Positions 1 through 9,213 are shown, counted from the stretch's first letter. The stretch is DNA of 64,000 bases from Chitinophaga sancti (GCF_034087045.1 NZ_CP139247.1:1240001-1304000); one strand, 5' to 3'. Numbers and translations are program-made. The notes: generated by a model from the letters alone, not told the origin.

Positions 1-1898
1 GTAGACATCGCGAAGCTGAATGCTTTCACCAGTTCTGCACCTGTAATTTGCCTGTGATCAGATAATAAGCGGGTAGCATATCCACCGATCACCGGCGAAG
101 TGTTATTATTATGTGCGATATAAGATAATGTCTGTTGCCATTGTGTAGTGAGATCATCCTGTTGCAATAGGAGGATCGCATCGTTCATATTGTAGAATAA
201 TTCCAGCAGCTGTGCTGCCGCATCTTCTGCAAGACTTGTACAGGCTGCAGGTAAACTGATGCAGATACGGGTAATCATGCTATTGATGATACCTTCTACC
301 AGTGCAGCATCTGTTTTCCGTACGTTACCATATCTGCTGATCTGTACCAGGTTTGGCAATACCGTCATCAGCTGCATCACATCGCCGGTGGCAGCAGCGA
401 GATTATTGATCTGCCGGATTAATAAATCGACGGCAGCATCCAGTTCTGCAGGTATCGCACTTTCCAGTAAGTCGCATACTTCTTTCAGGGTAGTGGCTTC
501 CTGTGTACGATATTTTACATAACTATTGGTGGCTTCTTCTACTGTGTTGCCCCAGCTACCTCTTTCAATGATATCGATAGATAAAGAGGGATCCCATTGC
601 AAACGCCATTGTTCCTTGAATGTACCTTTACCAGATACATCATAACGATCCCCCCATTTAATACCTAAGAGTTCAAGACGATGCAGGAAGATACTTCGTT
701 CCAGGTCGTTTTCTTTTCTAAGATCTAAAGTGTAATCTTTGAAATCGGCTATCTGTGGTAAGCGAAGTTTCTTTTGCAGTTTTTCGATATCAGTCTGCAA
801 TGGCGGACGAGGTACATCGATGGGTACCTCACCAATCTTATCACTGACGATCAAAGATTTCTCGATCAGTTTGATCAGGATGTCTTCACCATTACAGAGT
901 ACACTAAGTGTCGCTTCATTTAGTTCTTCCAATCCTGGTCTTGGTAAACCACGAAGTGATGCTAATGCTGTGGCAAGGCGAACTGCTTCCATTACATGTG
1001 CGACGGAAATATCTTTTTGTTCTTCCCTGAACAGTCTTGCTACGCGAGCCATCCAGCGGATACCATCGTCAGCGGGGTGATTCCAGATATGCTCATACCA
1101 ACCGGGCGAATTGATGCCTGCACCATAACCACTTTTGTAACTCAAACGGTTGTATGTCCAGGGTACCCATGATACCGCTGTTTTTACTTTTGGTAATCCC
1201 TTGAGCAGTTCATTATCATCCTTTGCTTTAGGCATGTGTGTAAGTGCAGGTGCGTGCCATGCACCACATATCACAGCAATCTCTGTGTACATTTCTTTTT
1301 CTGCCTGGCGGATAGTTTTACGCATCCATGCTTCACGCAATTGTTCTTCCCTGTCGTAGGGGAGAGGAAGATCTGTACGCAGGGCATGCATGCCTTCGGT
1401 GATGGCATCGAATACCTGTTCTTCGTCCTGGCGGTATTCGAATTCATGTTCCCACCAGGTTTCTTCTTCTTCAAAACCAGCAGCAGCGGCCAGCCATGCA
1501 ATGGGATTACGCCGGAGTGTTACTGCATCAGGAACAACTACATTATTATTCAGAGAAGAATCAGCTGTGGGTTGATGCCGCAGTTCAAACTGATTCGCCA
1601 TTGGCAGATCCATGAATTTGACAGGGATCTTATTTTGTCTTGCATACAGGATTGCCTGCCACTCCGGAGAAAATTCCGAGAACGGATAGAACACTGCTTT
1701 CTTTGGGTCATCGGGTTGGAATACGAGAATTGCTACCGGTGGTTTCAATTCATCATGTCCCACCCATTCCAGTATACCATCAGCATCTGGCGGGCCTTCT
1801 ACCAGCACGATGTCCGGTTTGATCTTTTCCAGGGCAGCGCGTACTCTCCTGGCAGAACCGGGGCCATGGTGCCGTATGCCCAGTATATGAATTGGCAT
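1..1898 (-). CDS. DUF5682 family protein (partial, C-terminus beyond the left edge)
   Basis: An open frame of 632 codons starts at ATG 1898 and runs off the left edge without a stop, so the C-terminus is missing. The N-terminus (MPIHILGIRHHGPGSAR) followed by KPDIVLVEGPP, and a second Gly-x-x-His site (ICGAWHAP) about 210 residues in, recall the paired GxxH layout and VE motif of the TraB/PrgY/ChaN/EreA-type superfamily; that link is my inference. The family, DUF5682, has no established reaction. It lies 9 bases after the MoxR ATPase gene and is surely co-transcribed with it. In related loci a VWA-domain gene often follows, and it would lie left of this window. The remaining part of the protein is mostly helical and carries no motif I recognise. 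Confidence 0.8.
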   Translation of the reverse strand, partial: MPIHILGIRHHGPGSARRVRAALEKIKPDIVLVEGPPDADGILEWVGHDELKPPVAILVFQPDDPKKAVFYPFSEFSPEWQAILYARQNKIPVKFMDLPMANQFELRHQPTADSSLNNNVVVPDAVTLRRNPIAWLAAAAGFEEEETWWEHEFEYRQDEEQVFDAITEGMHALRTDLPLPYDREEQLREAWMRKTIRQAEKEMYTEIAVICGAWHAPALTHMPKAKDDNELLKGLPKVKTAVSWVPWTYNRLSYKSGYGAGINSPGWYEHIWNHPADDGIRWMARVARLFREEQKDISVAHVMEAVRLATALASLRGLPRPGLEELNEATLSVLCNGEDILIKLIEKSLIVSDKIGEVPIDVPRPPLQTDIEKLQKKLRLPQIADFKDYTLDLRKENDLERSIFLHRLELLGIKWGDRYDVSGKGTFKEQWRLQWDPSLSIDIIERGSWGNTVEEATNSYVKYRTQEATTLKEVCDLLESAIPAELDAAVDLLIRQINNLAAATGDVMQLMTVLPNLVQISRYGNVRKTDAALVEGIINSMITRICISLPAACTSLAEDAAAQLLELFYNMNDAILLLQQDDLTTQWQQTLSYIAHNNNTSPVIGGYATRLLSDHRQITGAELVKAFSFAMS

Positions 1899-1907
1899 AG
1901 TATATAT

Positions 1908-2984
1908 TTACATGTCCCGGAATGCCCGGTAAATATCCTTCCACTCTTCTCTTGTTTTGATGACAGTCTCAAGGTATTCCTGCCATACAATTTTATCCTG
2001 CACGGGATCTTTGACCACAGCACCAATGATACCTGCTGCGATATCTGCTGCTTTGAGCGAACCATCACCAAAGTAAGCAGCCATGGCCAGGCCATTGTTT
2101 ACTACAGAAATTGCTTCGGCAGTGCTGAGGGTACCACTTGGTATTTTGATTTTGGTCTTACCATCGGCAGTGATACCGCTACGCAGTTCGCGGAAGATGG
2201 TTACGATACGACGGATCTCTGTCAGGGCTGGTTTCTCAGCTGGGAGGTCCATTACCTTCTCATAACTTTCTACTCTTCTCCTCACGATGTCGATCTCTTC
2301 TTCCATGTTGTCAGGAACAGGTAGAATAACGGTATTAAAACGGCGTTTTAAGGCACTGGAAAGGTCGTTTACACCTTTATCCCTATTGTTGGCTGTAGCG
2401 ATGATATTAAATCCTTTTTGGGCCATTACTTCTGTATTCAGCTCAGGTACAGGCAGTGTTTTTTCAGAGAGGATGGTGATGAGGGTATCCTGAACATCTG
2501 CACCGATACGGGTCAGCTCTTCGATACGGGCGATCTTACCATCTTTCATTGCACGCATTACCGGAGTTTCAACAATAGCGCCCATGGTGGGGCCTTCTGC
2601 CAGCAGGCTGGCATAGTTCCAGCCATAACGAATGGCTTCTTCACCAGTGCCGGCGGTACCCTGTACGATCAGGGTAGAGTCACCACTGATAGCAGCTGCA
2701 AGATGTTCACTCACCCAACTCTTGGCGGTACCAGGCAGGCCGTATAACAGCAATGCCCTGTCAGTAGTAAGTGTGGCTACTGCGATCTCCATGAGACGGC
2801 GGTTACCAATGTATTTAGGCTGTATTTCAAATCCATTTTTCAGTGTACCTCCCATAAGGTAAGTAACTACGGCTTGTGGAGATAATTTCCACATATAAGG
2901 ACGCTTTTCAGTATCCTGTTTTTGCAGTTCTTCCAGTTCCTGTGCGAACAGTTGTTCCGCGTGTTGACGTAAAATGTTGGACAT
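1908..2984 (-). CDS. MoxR-type AAA+ ATPase
   Basis: This 358-residue AAA+ ATPase has a Walker A loop GLPGTAKS near residue 80, sensor 1 in the stretch IIATANNRD, and an arginine-finger region SSALKRRF. The Walker B site reads RIEE, so the usual Asp of hhhhDE is a Glu, while the catalytic Glu remains. MoxR ATPases act as chaperone-like remodellers that usually work with a VWA-domain partner. Here the ATPase lies 23 bases after the DUF5691 gene and 9 bases before DUF5682, which points to one complex or pathway. Its substrate cannot be read from the sequence. The ATG start at 2984 fits the family length. Confidence 0.9.
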   Translation of the reverse strand: MSNILRQHAEQLFAQELEELQKQDTEKRPYMWKLSPQAVVTYLMGGTLKNGFEIQPKYIGNRRLMEIAVATLTTDRALLLYGLPGTAKSWVSEHLAAAISGDSTLIVQGTAGTGEEAIRYGWNYASLLAEGPTMGAIVETPVMRAMKDGKIARIEELTRIGADVQDTLITILSEKTLPVPELNTEVMAQKGFNIIATANNRDKGVNDLSSALKRRFNTVILPVPDNMEEEIDIVRRRVESYEKVMDLPAEKPALTEIRRIVTIFRELRSGITADGKTKIKIPSGTLSTAEAISVVNNGLAMAAYFGDGSLKAADIAAGIIGAVVKDPVQDKIVWQEYLETVIKTREEWKDIYRAFRDM

Positions 2985-3007
2985 TTTTTATCTGCTTAAA
3001 AAGGTGA

Positions 3008-4483
3008 TCATTTTTTATTGATGAAAGCTTTATTGATGGCTGCCTTGCAGGTCAATAATCTTTTGATGTGTTCAGTCGTATTGTTCCAGGTAGCCTGATA
3101 GGCAGGCAAGTCAGGTGCGAAACTTTCCAGCTCGCCTGCGATTGACAAGGGTATATTCTGTACCTGTTTGTCAAAGAAATTGCGGTTGTACTGGTAAGGG
3201 TTTTTAGCAATCCATTTGAATAGTTCTCTGGTCAGAGGAAGCCCCCATTCATAATCACGTTCGCTGAGGAAGCGGATCAGAAACTGTGGTTCTTTTTCAA
3301 AGAATCTCAGTGCATAGGCTTCCTGTTCGTGAACGGGTAATGCTTCCAGTGCATCTTTGAAAAACTCTTTGCTTTCTTTCAGTATCAGCTGAAGCCATTC
3401 AAGGTCTTTGAAGCGGATGGCGGCTAAACCCAATGCCTGATTAAATTGCTGTGTAAGCTCAGTATTGTTAAAATAAGTAATGACACCTTTCTTATCTGTT
3501 TGCAGATAATTTTCCCACCATACAGGGGGTACATATGTTGTAAGCTGATAGAGAATGAAAGCATCATCGCTCACGCTTTTAGAACTGCTTAATAACTGGA
3601 TACCTGAATCAGCAATCCGCTTATCAGAAGGTAGTTGCAATTCGATGTCCAGCGACTTCTTATTCATCAATCCTTTTTTGGAAGGTGTGATGCTTTGCTG
3701 CAACAACTGCCAGTAAGCCTGAATGATAGCAGACGTGGGGAGTTGTTTGAGTAATGTCCATGTTTCGTCTTTTACTTTAGAGCTTTTGTCAGTGAGCAGT
3801 GTTTCCAGCCAGGGCACATCTTCTTCACCAGCATTGATCTGCAATACTTTCAGAAGTTCGGCTCGGGTAGCAGCGTTTTCCTGTGACCAGGTTTGTTGCA
3901 GCCATTCTCTGGCTTGTGCAGGGTTTTCCTGTCTGATTGAAGACAGTACCTGTTTGCGTTCTTCCAGTGATCCTGTTTGCCAGCGTTCTTCGTTAGTCTC
4001 TGCTTTTTTGAAAGCCCATGCAGGATTGAGTTGGCCGAGCCATTCCCCTCTCTTGCCACAAACGGTGACAGCGATATTTCTCCATTGTTTTTCCCTGATG
4101 GCCATATCCATCAGGGTAGGAATGAATTCAGGAGGCGCCAGTTGTTGTGCTGAAGCACAGGCTTCCATCCAGTAGAGGATGAGTACCTGTAGTCCCATGT
4201 CGATCGCAGTGTGTAATGCCTGCCATGCAGCAGGACTACAATAGGGCAGTACTTCGGCAGGTGCAGGTTCGAGGGTGACACTGCTGTCTTGTAGTGCAGT
4301 GACGCCACTCTGGCGATAGTTGAGCGCAATAGCGGCGAGGTGCAGAAACTGTGTTTCCACATCCAGCGATTTATTTCCCAATACGGTATCAGCTACGGCA
4401 GATAATGCAGGGGGTAGATCGTCTTTGCGCAGTTGCTTTTTGCCTGTACCTAACAGGACGGTGTTAACAATATTATTCCACAT
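3008..4483 (-). CDS. DUF5691 family protein
   Basis: A 491-residue cytosolic protein beginning MWNNIVNTVLLGTGKK, which I recognise as DUF5691-like. I chose ATG 4483; an in-frame ATG at 4522 would overlap the SWIM gene by 23 bases and adds residues not typical of the family. Residues about 190-290 form repeated amphipathic helix pairs (for example ENAATRAELLKVL and SSKVKDETWTLLKQL) that look like HEAT or ARM repeats, so a scaffold role is plausible but inferred. It has no signal peptide, membrane segment or catalytic motif. It sits between the SWIM protein and the MoxR ATPase in a tight operon, and the four genes probably act together. Confidence 0.8.
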   Translation of the reverse strand: MWNNIVNTVLLGTGKKQLRKDDLPPALSAVADTVLGNKSLDVETQFLHLAAIALNYRQSGVTALQDSSVTLEPAPAEVLPYCSPAAWQALHTAIDMGLQVLILYWMEACASAQQLAPPEFIPTLMDMAIREKQWRNIAVTVCGKRGEWLGQLNPAWAFKKAETNEERWQTGSLEERKQVLSSIRQENPAQAREWLQQTWSQENAATRAELLKVLQINAGEEDVPWLETLLTDKSSKVKDETWTLLKQLPTSAIIQAYWQLLQQSITPSKKGLMNKKSLDIELQLPSDKRIADSGIQLLSSSKSVSDDAFILYQLTTYVPPVWWENYLQTDKKGVITYFNNTELTQQFNQALGLAAIRFKDLEWLQLILKESKEFFKDALEALPVHEQEAYALRFFEKEPQFLIRFLSERDYEWGLPLTRELFKWIAKNPYQYNRNFFDKQVQNIPLSIAGELESFAPDLPAYQATWNNTTEHIKRLLTCKAAINKAFINKK

Positions 4484-4499
4484 AAGTTTTGTCCCGCGA

Positions 4500-5795
4500 T
4501 TACAATAGTTTATAAGAGCCATTATGCCATGCGCCTAAAGGTTCGTATTGTTGTTCTTTGCCCAGCAGCGCCATGTTCAATGGCTGACCGCCACTGAGGG
4601 CGAGTAGTTTCCAGATGTTTGCATAGCCTGCTTTCAGGGGCATCAGCCTTTCTTCCTGGTCTTTTAGCCACCATTGCAGATTGTGCTGAACAGGTGTTAA
4701 TTGTTGTACAATATAAGGTCGTTCACTGCGCACAGGCATCTGTTTGTACAGCAAAGTTTCAGTATCTGTGACCTGTGCCCAGCCTTCCATACCTGATACA
4801 GCTGGCAGCGAAATGTTGGAAACAGGATATTTGATAATGGCTCTGAGTGGCGTAGGCGAAGGAAAGTAAACGAGTTCACCCTGTAGTGCAATACCGGGTG
4901 TAATCAATACTTCAGGACGTGTCTGATTTTTAACATAAAACTGAAGTACCAATGCGGATTGCTTACTATGCTGACCATAGAGCCAGTAGCGTTCTGTGAC
5001 CAGGTTTTCTTCTTCATTGATCTGTTTACTGAGCACCAGCCAGGTGTCTTTGATACCGGGTTGTTGCTTCAGGAATTCCTGGTTTTGGGTAAAACCGATC
5101 AGGGCACGGAGTTCCTGTTGTAAAGGTTCATCCAACTCAGTACTTTGGGTATACCCTTGTACCACAAGATAGATGCGCAGGAGCTGATCGAGAAACGCAT
5201 TTTGCCAGCCTTCGCTATAGAAGTTTGTTTCGCCAAGGGCACGTACCATTCCTGCGAGGCCGGCCGCTTGCGCATCGACCATTCTTCGCGCCATATTTTC
5301 CCAATAGGCGTCTCCTTTTTCAGGTATCTGCAACAGGCCATTGCGTACGATATCTTTCATCCAGAGCATCAGTTCTGTGATGCCATCGGCTACTTTTTGC
5401 TGGCGTGCCTGTAATCTTTTTGCCTGCGCAGTTTCGTCTACGGGCTTATCTGTTTTTTCGACTTTCTTTTCAGAGCGTTTGGATAGCCATTCACTCACCC
5501 AGGCAGGGGGTATATTGTCCGTGAAGGTATCTTTTTGCCGGGCATAGAGGAGCATGAGTCCTATACCATGTTTGCAGGGGAATTTTCGACTGGGGCAGCT
5601 GCATTTGAAAGCTACGTTTACGATGTCTACCTGGGTTTGATACGGCTTGCTGCCGCTACCCTGGCATTCCCCCCATAAGGCGTCAGTGTTGGCGCCTTTG
5701 CTTACCCATTTTCCCGGACCTGCCAATGCGGATCCCGCTTTACGGGAAGCGTCGTCCGGGGCTAAGGCGAGTACATGTTCTTCTGTCAGGAGCAA
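4500..5795 (-). CDS. SWIM zinc-finger protein
   Basis: A 431-residue protein whose residues about 63-75 carry the SWIM zinc signature CxCx6CxH (CSCPSRKFPCKH) followed by GIGLMLLY. SWIM domains chelate zinc and are thought to bind DNA or protein. A charged linker rich in Lys and Glu follows at residues about 105-135, then a long helical region without known motifs. The start must be a non-ATG codon: the frame opens with TTG at 5795, an in-frame stop lies 13 bases upstream, and no early Met exists. It is the first gene of the SWIM-DUF5691-MoxR-DUF5682 set. The gap to the upstream small membrane gene is 15 bases, so transcription may begin further up. Confidence 0.87.
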   Translation of the reverse strand: MLLTEEHVLALAPDDASRKAGSALAGPGKWVSKGANTDALWGECQGSGSKPYQTQVDIVNVAFKCSCPSRKFPCKHGIGLMLLYARQKDTFTDNIPPAWVSEWLSKRSEKKVEKTDKPVDETAQAKRLQARQQKVADGITELMLWMKDIVRNGLLQIPEKGDAYWENMARRMVDAQAAGLAGMVRALGETNFYSEGWQNAFLDQLLRIYLVVQGYTQSTELDEPLQQELRALIGFTQNQEFLKQQPGIKDTWLVLSKQINEEENLVTERYWLYGQHSKQSALVLQFYVKNQTRPEVLITPGIALQGELVYFPSPTPLRAIIKYPVSNISLPAVSGMEGWAQVTDTETLLYKQMPVRSERPYIVQQLTPVQHNLQWWLKDQEERLMPLKAGYANIWKLLALSGGQPLNMALLGKEQQYEPLGAWHNGSYKLL

Positions 5796-5810
5796 TGGAG
5801 TAGATATTTA

Positions 5811-6149
5811 TTATACAAAAATGAGCGAATATAACCGGATGTAAATTATAGTGATATACGCCAGCAGGATGACAGCATTCAGTACCAGCAGCCAGTTGTA
5901 ATCAATAACGGCGTATTTCTTTTTGATGACCAGTATGATCAGGGTGAGCAAGCCCACGAAGAGCAGGGCAGGGGCTATCAGGGTCAGTTTATTTGGGATG
6001 ACGAAGTGTGCACCTTCCAGTCTTTTACTCCAGGGTTGTTCGCCTGTGACAAAAGGGAGTGCCCCTACAAATACGATGATGACAAATAAACGGATGGCCG
6101 ATTTTGCTGCAATTTTGCTGATCTTAAGTGCCCTTGTTTCCTTTTCCAT
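5811..6149 (-). CDS. Small membrane protein, function unknown
   Basis: A 112-residue protein with three hydrophobic segments, near residues 17-34, 55-74 and 83-110, separated by short charged loops. The first loop contains a positively charged KRLEG stretch. I do not recognise a family. It lies 20 bases after the CruF-like gene and 15 bases before the SWIM gene on the same strand, so it is part of the run 7084 to 1. Its position does not prove a link with either neighbour. Confidence 0.6.
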   Translation of the reverse strand: MEKETRALKISKIAAKSAIRLFVIIVFVGALPFVTGEQPWSKRLEGAHFVIPNKLTLIAPALLFVGLLTLIILVIKKKYAVIDYNWLLVLNAVILLAYITIIYIRLYSLIFV

Positions 6150-6169
6150 GATTGATTAATTAGTGGTCA

Positions 6170-7084
6170 CTAAGTTCGGGATTTAGTATTTAAAATCAAT
6201 AGCCAATGGATAAGCGTTCCTACTAATAAGCTTAGTACGCTGAGAATGGTCATCCAGGTATTTTCTGCCGCAAAACCACCTATGAATAACCAGCAGAAAA
6301 AGTATATGTGAAACCATGCCGGTACCAGCCAGGTGATGAAGGGTAAGTTCAGTGGTTGTCGTTTCATTTTAATTATCTCAATTGCTGTTAGTGTTGCAAA
6401 GAAAAGGAGGGTGAATACTAGCTTATCTGCGCTCAGGATATTAAAATGATCTTTTAGAAAAAAAGATATGGGGAAAAGGGTGACGTATAAGGCGATTTGT
6501 GAAATGAGAATGGCTAACAGCGGAATGGCTATTTTCCAGATGCGGGTCTTTTCGAGATAGCGGGAAAAGAGGGAGTAGAAAAATACGACGCATAACCAGC
6601 CGTAGAAATTGCCCCAGGGTACGCCGAAGTATTGAGCACTTAAGGCGACGGATGGATTGATGATCGTTTCCCAGTTCCAGTGCCACATGTGGAGGCGATA
6701 TGCGACTACATCCATGCTCCAGTCGATGCTTAAAGCGAGGAGGGCTTCCATGGCGGCGGCAGGCCAGAGGCGCATGTTCATGCTTTCGGTGATCAGACGG
6801 GAAGTGTACATGATGATACCCCAGCCGGCTCCTATGCCTACGGGGATGTCGCCGATCATGAGGAGGAAGTGGCCGTATCTGTAACCGGCATTGGCTTTTA
6901 CGTTTACGTATTCGAGGAGGAGGCCGAAACCAAAGCCGCCTAATAAATAGGCGAGTTTAGAGATACCTTGTTTCCATGCGTAGTAGAGGCATCCTAAAAA
7001 AAGAATGTACATGCATATTTCGGTGAGGGGATAGCAGATAGCTGGAGGATAGCCGTAAGGCATATCGGCAAATGGACGATTCAT
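6170..7084 (-). CDS. Carotenoid biosynthesis membrane protein (CruF/DUF422-like)
   Basis: This 304-residue integral membrane protein has about eight hydrophobic segments. Residues about 118-165 hold the pattern IDWSMDVVAYRLHMWHW followed by YFGVPWGNFYGW, which matches the carotenoid biosynthesis family that includes the carotenoid hydratase CruF. That family acts on carotenoid end groups in the membrane. No other carotenoid gene (phytoene synthase, desaturase, cyclase) is in the window, so the substrate is unknown. It heads the minus-strand run leading into the SWIM-MoxR genes. The ATG at 7084 is well supported by family length. Confidence 0.72.
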   Translation of the reverse strand: MNRPFADMPYGYPPAICYPLTEICMYILFLGCLYYAWKQGISKLAYLLGGFGFGLLLEYVNVKANAGYRYGHFLLMIGDIPVGIGAGWGIIMYTSRLITESMNMRLWPAAAMEALLALSIDWSMDVVAYRLHMWHWNWETIINPSVALSAQYFGVPWGNFYGWLCVVFFYSLFSRYLEKTRIWKIAIPLLAILISQIALYVTLFPISFFLKDHFNILSADKLVFTLLFFATLTAIEIIKMKRQPLNLPFITWLVPAWFHIYFFCWLFIGGFAAENTWMTILSVLSLLVGTLIHWLLILNTKSRT

Positions 7085-7161
7085 GTATAATTAAGTTTGG
7101 ATTGGTCTGCGGTAGCAGGGAAGATTTTTCGGCTGGATTTGAAATTCCCTGTGGCTGCGTT

Positions 7162-8460
7162 TTATAATTCTTTGTTCATGTAGGATGTCTTTTTTGTATC
7201 GCGGGAAAACACATATACGATCAGGGAGATGAACACACAAATTGTCACATACCAATAATACCAGGGTTCATGACCGATCTTCTTACAATACAGTGCGATG
7301 TATTCAGCAGTACCGCCAAAGATGGCGACTGTCAATGCGTAGGGTAAACCTACACCTAGTGCACGCACCTGAGCAGGGAATAATTCTGCTTTAACCACAG
7401 CATTGATAGAAGTATAGCCACTTACTATTACCAGGGCTGTTAATAATAAAAGGAATGTAGTTGTTTCTGTGCTGGCATGACTTACCGCAGTGAGGATAGG
7501 GACGGTAAATAAGGTACCTGCTACCCCAAATGTGATCAATAAAGGTTTCCTGCCTATCTTATCACTCAGCATACCACAGAGGGGCTGTATGCAGGCATAA
7601 ATGAGCATAAGCCAGAATGTGAGCACAGTAGATCTTTCTTTGGTAAGATGAACGGTATTCACCAGGAACTTCTGCATATAAGTGGTGTAGGTATAAAATG
7701 CCAATGTTCCTCCCATTGTTAATCCTACCACAGTCATAATCGCCCTGGGATGTTCATTGAATAATACTTTCAGGGAACCACGTTTTTCATCGCCTTTTTT
7801 TACAGCAATTGTTTCTTCCATATGGCGGCGGATGATGAGCGCAAAGAGGGAGAGGAAGGCGCCAATTACAAATGGTATACGCCATCCCCAGGCATGCAAT
7901 TGATCGGGGGTGAGAAATACTTTTTGCAATACTAATTGTACCCCGAGTGCGATGAGTTGTCCGCCGATGAGGGTTACGTATTGAAAGCTGGAATAAAAAC
8001 CTCTTTTATCAGGTGTAGATATTTCACTCAGGTAGGTAGCAGAAGTACCATATTCACCACCCACACTCAGACCTTGTAGTAACCGTGCCAGCAATAATAA
8101 TATGGGGGAAAATAAACCAGTAGTCTGATACGTAGGAGCGACTGCAATCATGAGGCTACCCAGTGACATGAGCAATACTGACAATGTCATCGCAGTTTTC
8201 CGACCCGTACGATCAGCAATCGTTCCAAAGAGCCAGCCACCTACCGGGCGCATGAGAAAACCAACTGCGAAGATGGCTGCTGTATCCAGTAGCTGAGCAG
8301 TAGGATTTCCTTTGGGAAAAAAGGACGGAGCAAAGTAAATTGCAAATGCAGCATAGGCATACCAGTCATACCATTCTACGAGGTTGCCGACAGAACCGGT
8401 GAAGATGGCCCTGATACGAAGTAGTGTGGTCATTGATCCTTTGTGCGGGTCGATATTCAT
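7162..8460 (-). CDS. kgtP: MFS transporter of the metabolite:H+ symporter family, KgtP-like
   Basis: A 432-residue, 12-segment transporter closely resembling E. coli KgtP, the alpha-ketoglutarate:H+ symporter. Diagnostic stretches are SVGNLVEWYDWYAYAAFAI near the N-terminus, FLMRPVGGWLFG, the MFS loop DRTGRK, LLQGLSVGGEYGTSATYLSE in the middle, and DKIGRKP in the second half. It probably imports alpha-ketoglutarate or a related dicarboxylate with protons. It is transcribed away from rpiA and separated from it by 78 bases. Substrate assignment is by overall likeness; other symporters of this family carry proline, shikimate or citrate. Confidence 0.83.
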   Translation of the reverse strand: MNIDPHKGSMTTLLRIRAIFTGSVGNLVEWYDWYAYAAFAIYFAPSFFPKGNPTAQLLDTAAIFAVGFLMRPVGGWLFGTIADRTGRKTAMTLSVLLMSLGSLMIAVAPTYQTTGLFSPILLLLARLLQGLSVGGEYGTSATYLSEISTPDKRGFYSSFQYVTLIGGQLIALGVQLVLQKVFLTPDQLHAWGWRIPFVIGAFLSLFALIIRRHMEETIAVKKGDEKRGSLKVLFNEHPRAIMTVVGLTMGGTLAFYTYTTYMQKFLVNTVHLTKERSTVLTFWLMLIYACIQPLCGMLSDKIGRKPLLITFGVAGTLFTVPILTAVSHASTETTTFLLLLTALVIVSGYTSINAVVKAELFPAQVRALGVGLPYALTVAIFGGTAEYIALYCKKIGHEPWYYWYVTICVFISLIVYVFSRDTKKTSYMNKEL

Positions 8461-8538
8461 AATGTGGTGTAAGGTGGATCGTAAAAATAAGGCTTATATT
8501 GCTGTACACTAGCATTAAATTTCAAAAGAGTCATATAC

Positions 8539-9213
8539 ATGGATGCAATCACAAAAGCAAAGAAAGCCGCTGGCGAAAAGGCCGCTGCTTTGGTACAACC
8601 AGGTATGCTGGTAGGCTTGGGTACAGGATCTACTGCATACTGGGCGATTGAAAAGATCGGTCAGATGGTGAAGGAAGGATTGAATATCCAGGCAGTGGCT
8701 ACCTCCATTGCCTCGGAAAAACAGGCCATCAAACTGGGCATACCGATCACTTCATTCAGCGAAATACAGACATTGGATCTGGATATAGATGGGGCAGATG
8801 AAATCAGTGAAGAAGGACAGCTGATAAAAGGTGGCGGTGGTTCCCTGCTCAGAGAAAAGATTGTGGCGCTGGCCAGCAGAAGACGTGTGATCGTAGGTGA
8901 TGAAAGAAAATTTGTAAAGACGCTTGGAAAGTTTCCATTACCAATAGAAGTCGTACCTTTTGGCTGGGAGCTGGTATTCAAAACACTGCAGGCACTGCAG
9001 GGAAATCCATCTCTCAGAACGAAAGACGATCAGCCTTATATTACGGACAACAGTAATTACATCATCGATTGTTCATTTGGCGTAATCCGTGAACCGGAGC
9101 TGCTGCATCAACAATTAAAAGCGCTTACGGGCGTTGTAGAGACAGGCCTGTTCCTGAATCTAAAGCCCACTGTGATAATTGCCTATGAAAACGGAGATGT
9201 AAAAACCATCTAA
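8539..9213 (+). CDS. rpiA: Ribose-5-phosphate isomerase A
   Basis: A 224-residue cytosolic enzyme that interconverts ribose 5-phosphate and ribulose 5-phosphate in the pentose phosphate pathway. The phosphate-binding GLGTGSTA near residue 28, DLDIDGADE near residue 83 and the catalytic loop KGGGGSLLREKI near residue 97 are all present. Length matches the family. It is followed after 41 bases by the ICMT-like gene, and the genes up to 11036 may form a loose operon. No strong Shine-Dalgarno is visible, as is common in this phylum. Confidence 0.97.
   Translation: MDAITKAKKAAGEKAAALVQPGMLVGLGTGSTAYWAIEKIGQMVKEGLNIQAVATSIASEKQAIKLGIPITSFSEIQTLDLDIDGADEISEEGQLIKGGGGSLLREKIVALASRRRVIVGDERKFVKTLGKFPLPIEVVPFGWELVFKTLQALQGNPSLRTKDDQPYITDNSNYIIDCSFGVIREPELLHQQLKALTGVVETGLFLNLKPTVIIAYENGDVKTI

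Noticed and set aside
1236..2324. Long plus-strand open frame of 362 codons
   Set aside because: It lies antisense to the DUF5682 and MoxR genes, has Cys- and Phe-rich low-quality text and no family likeness.
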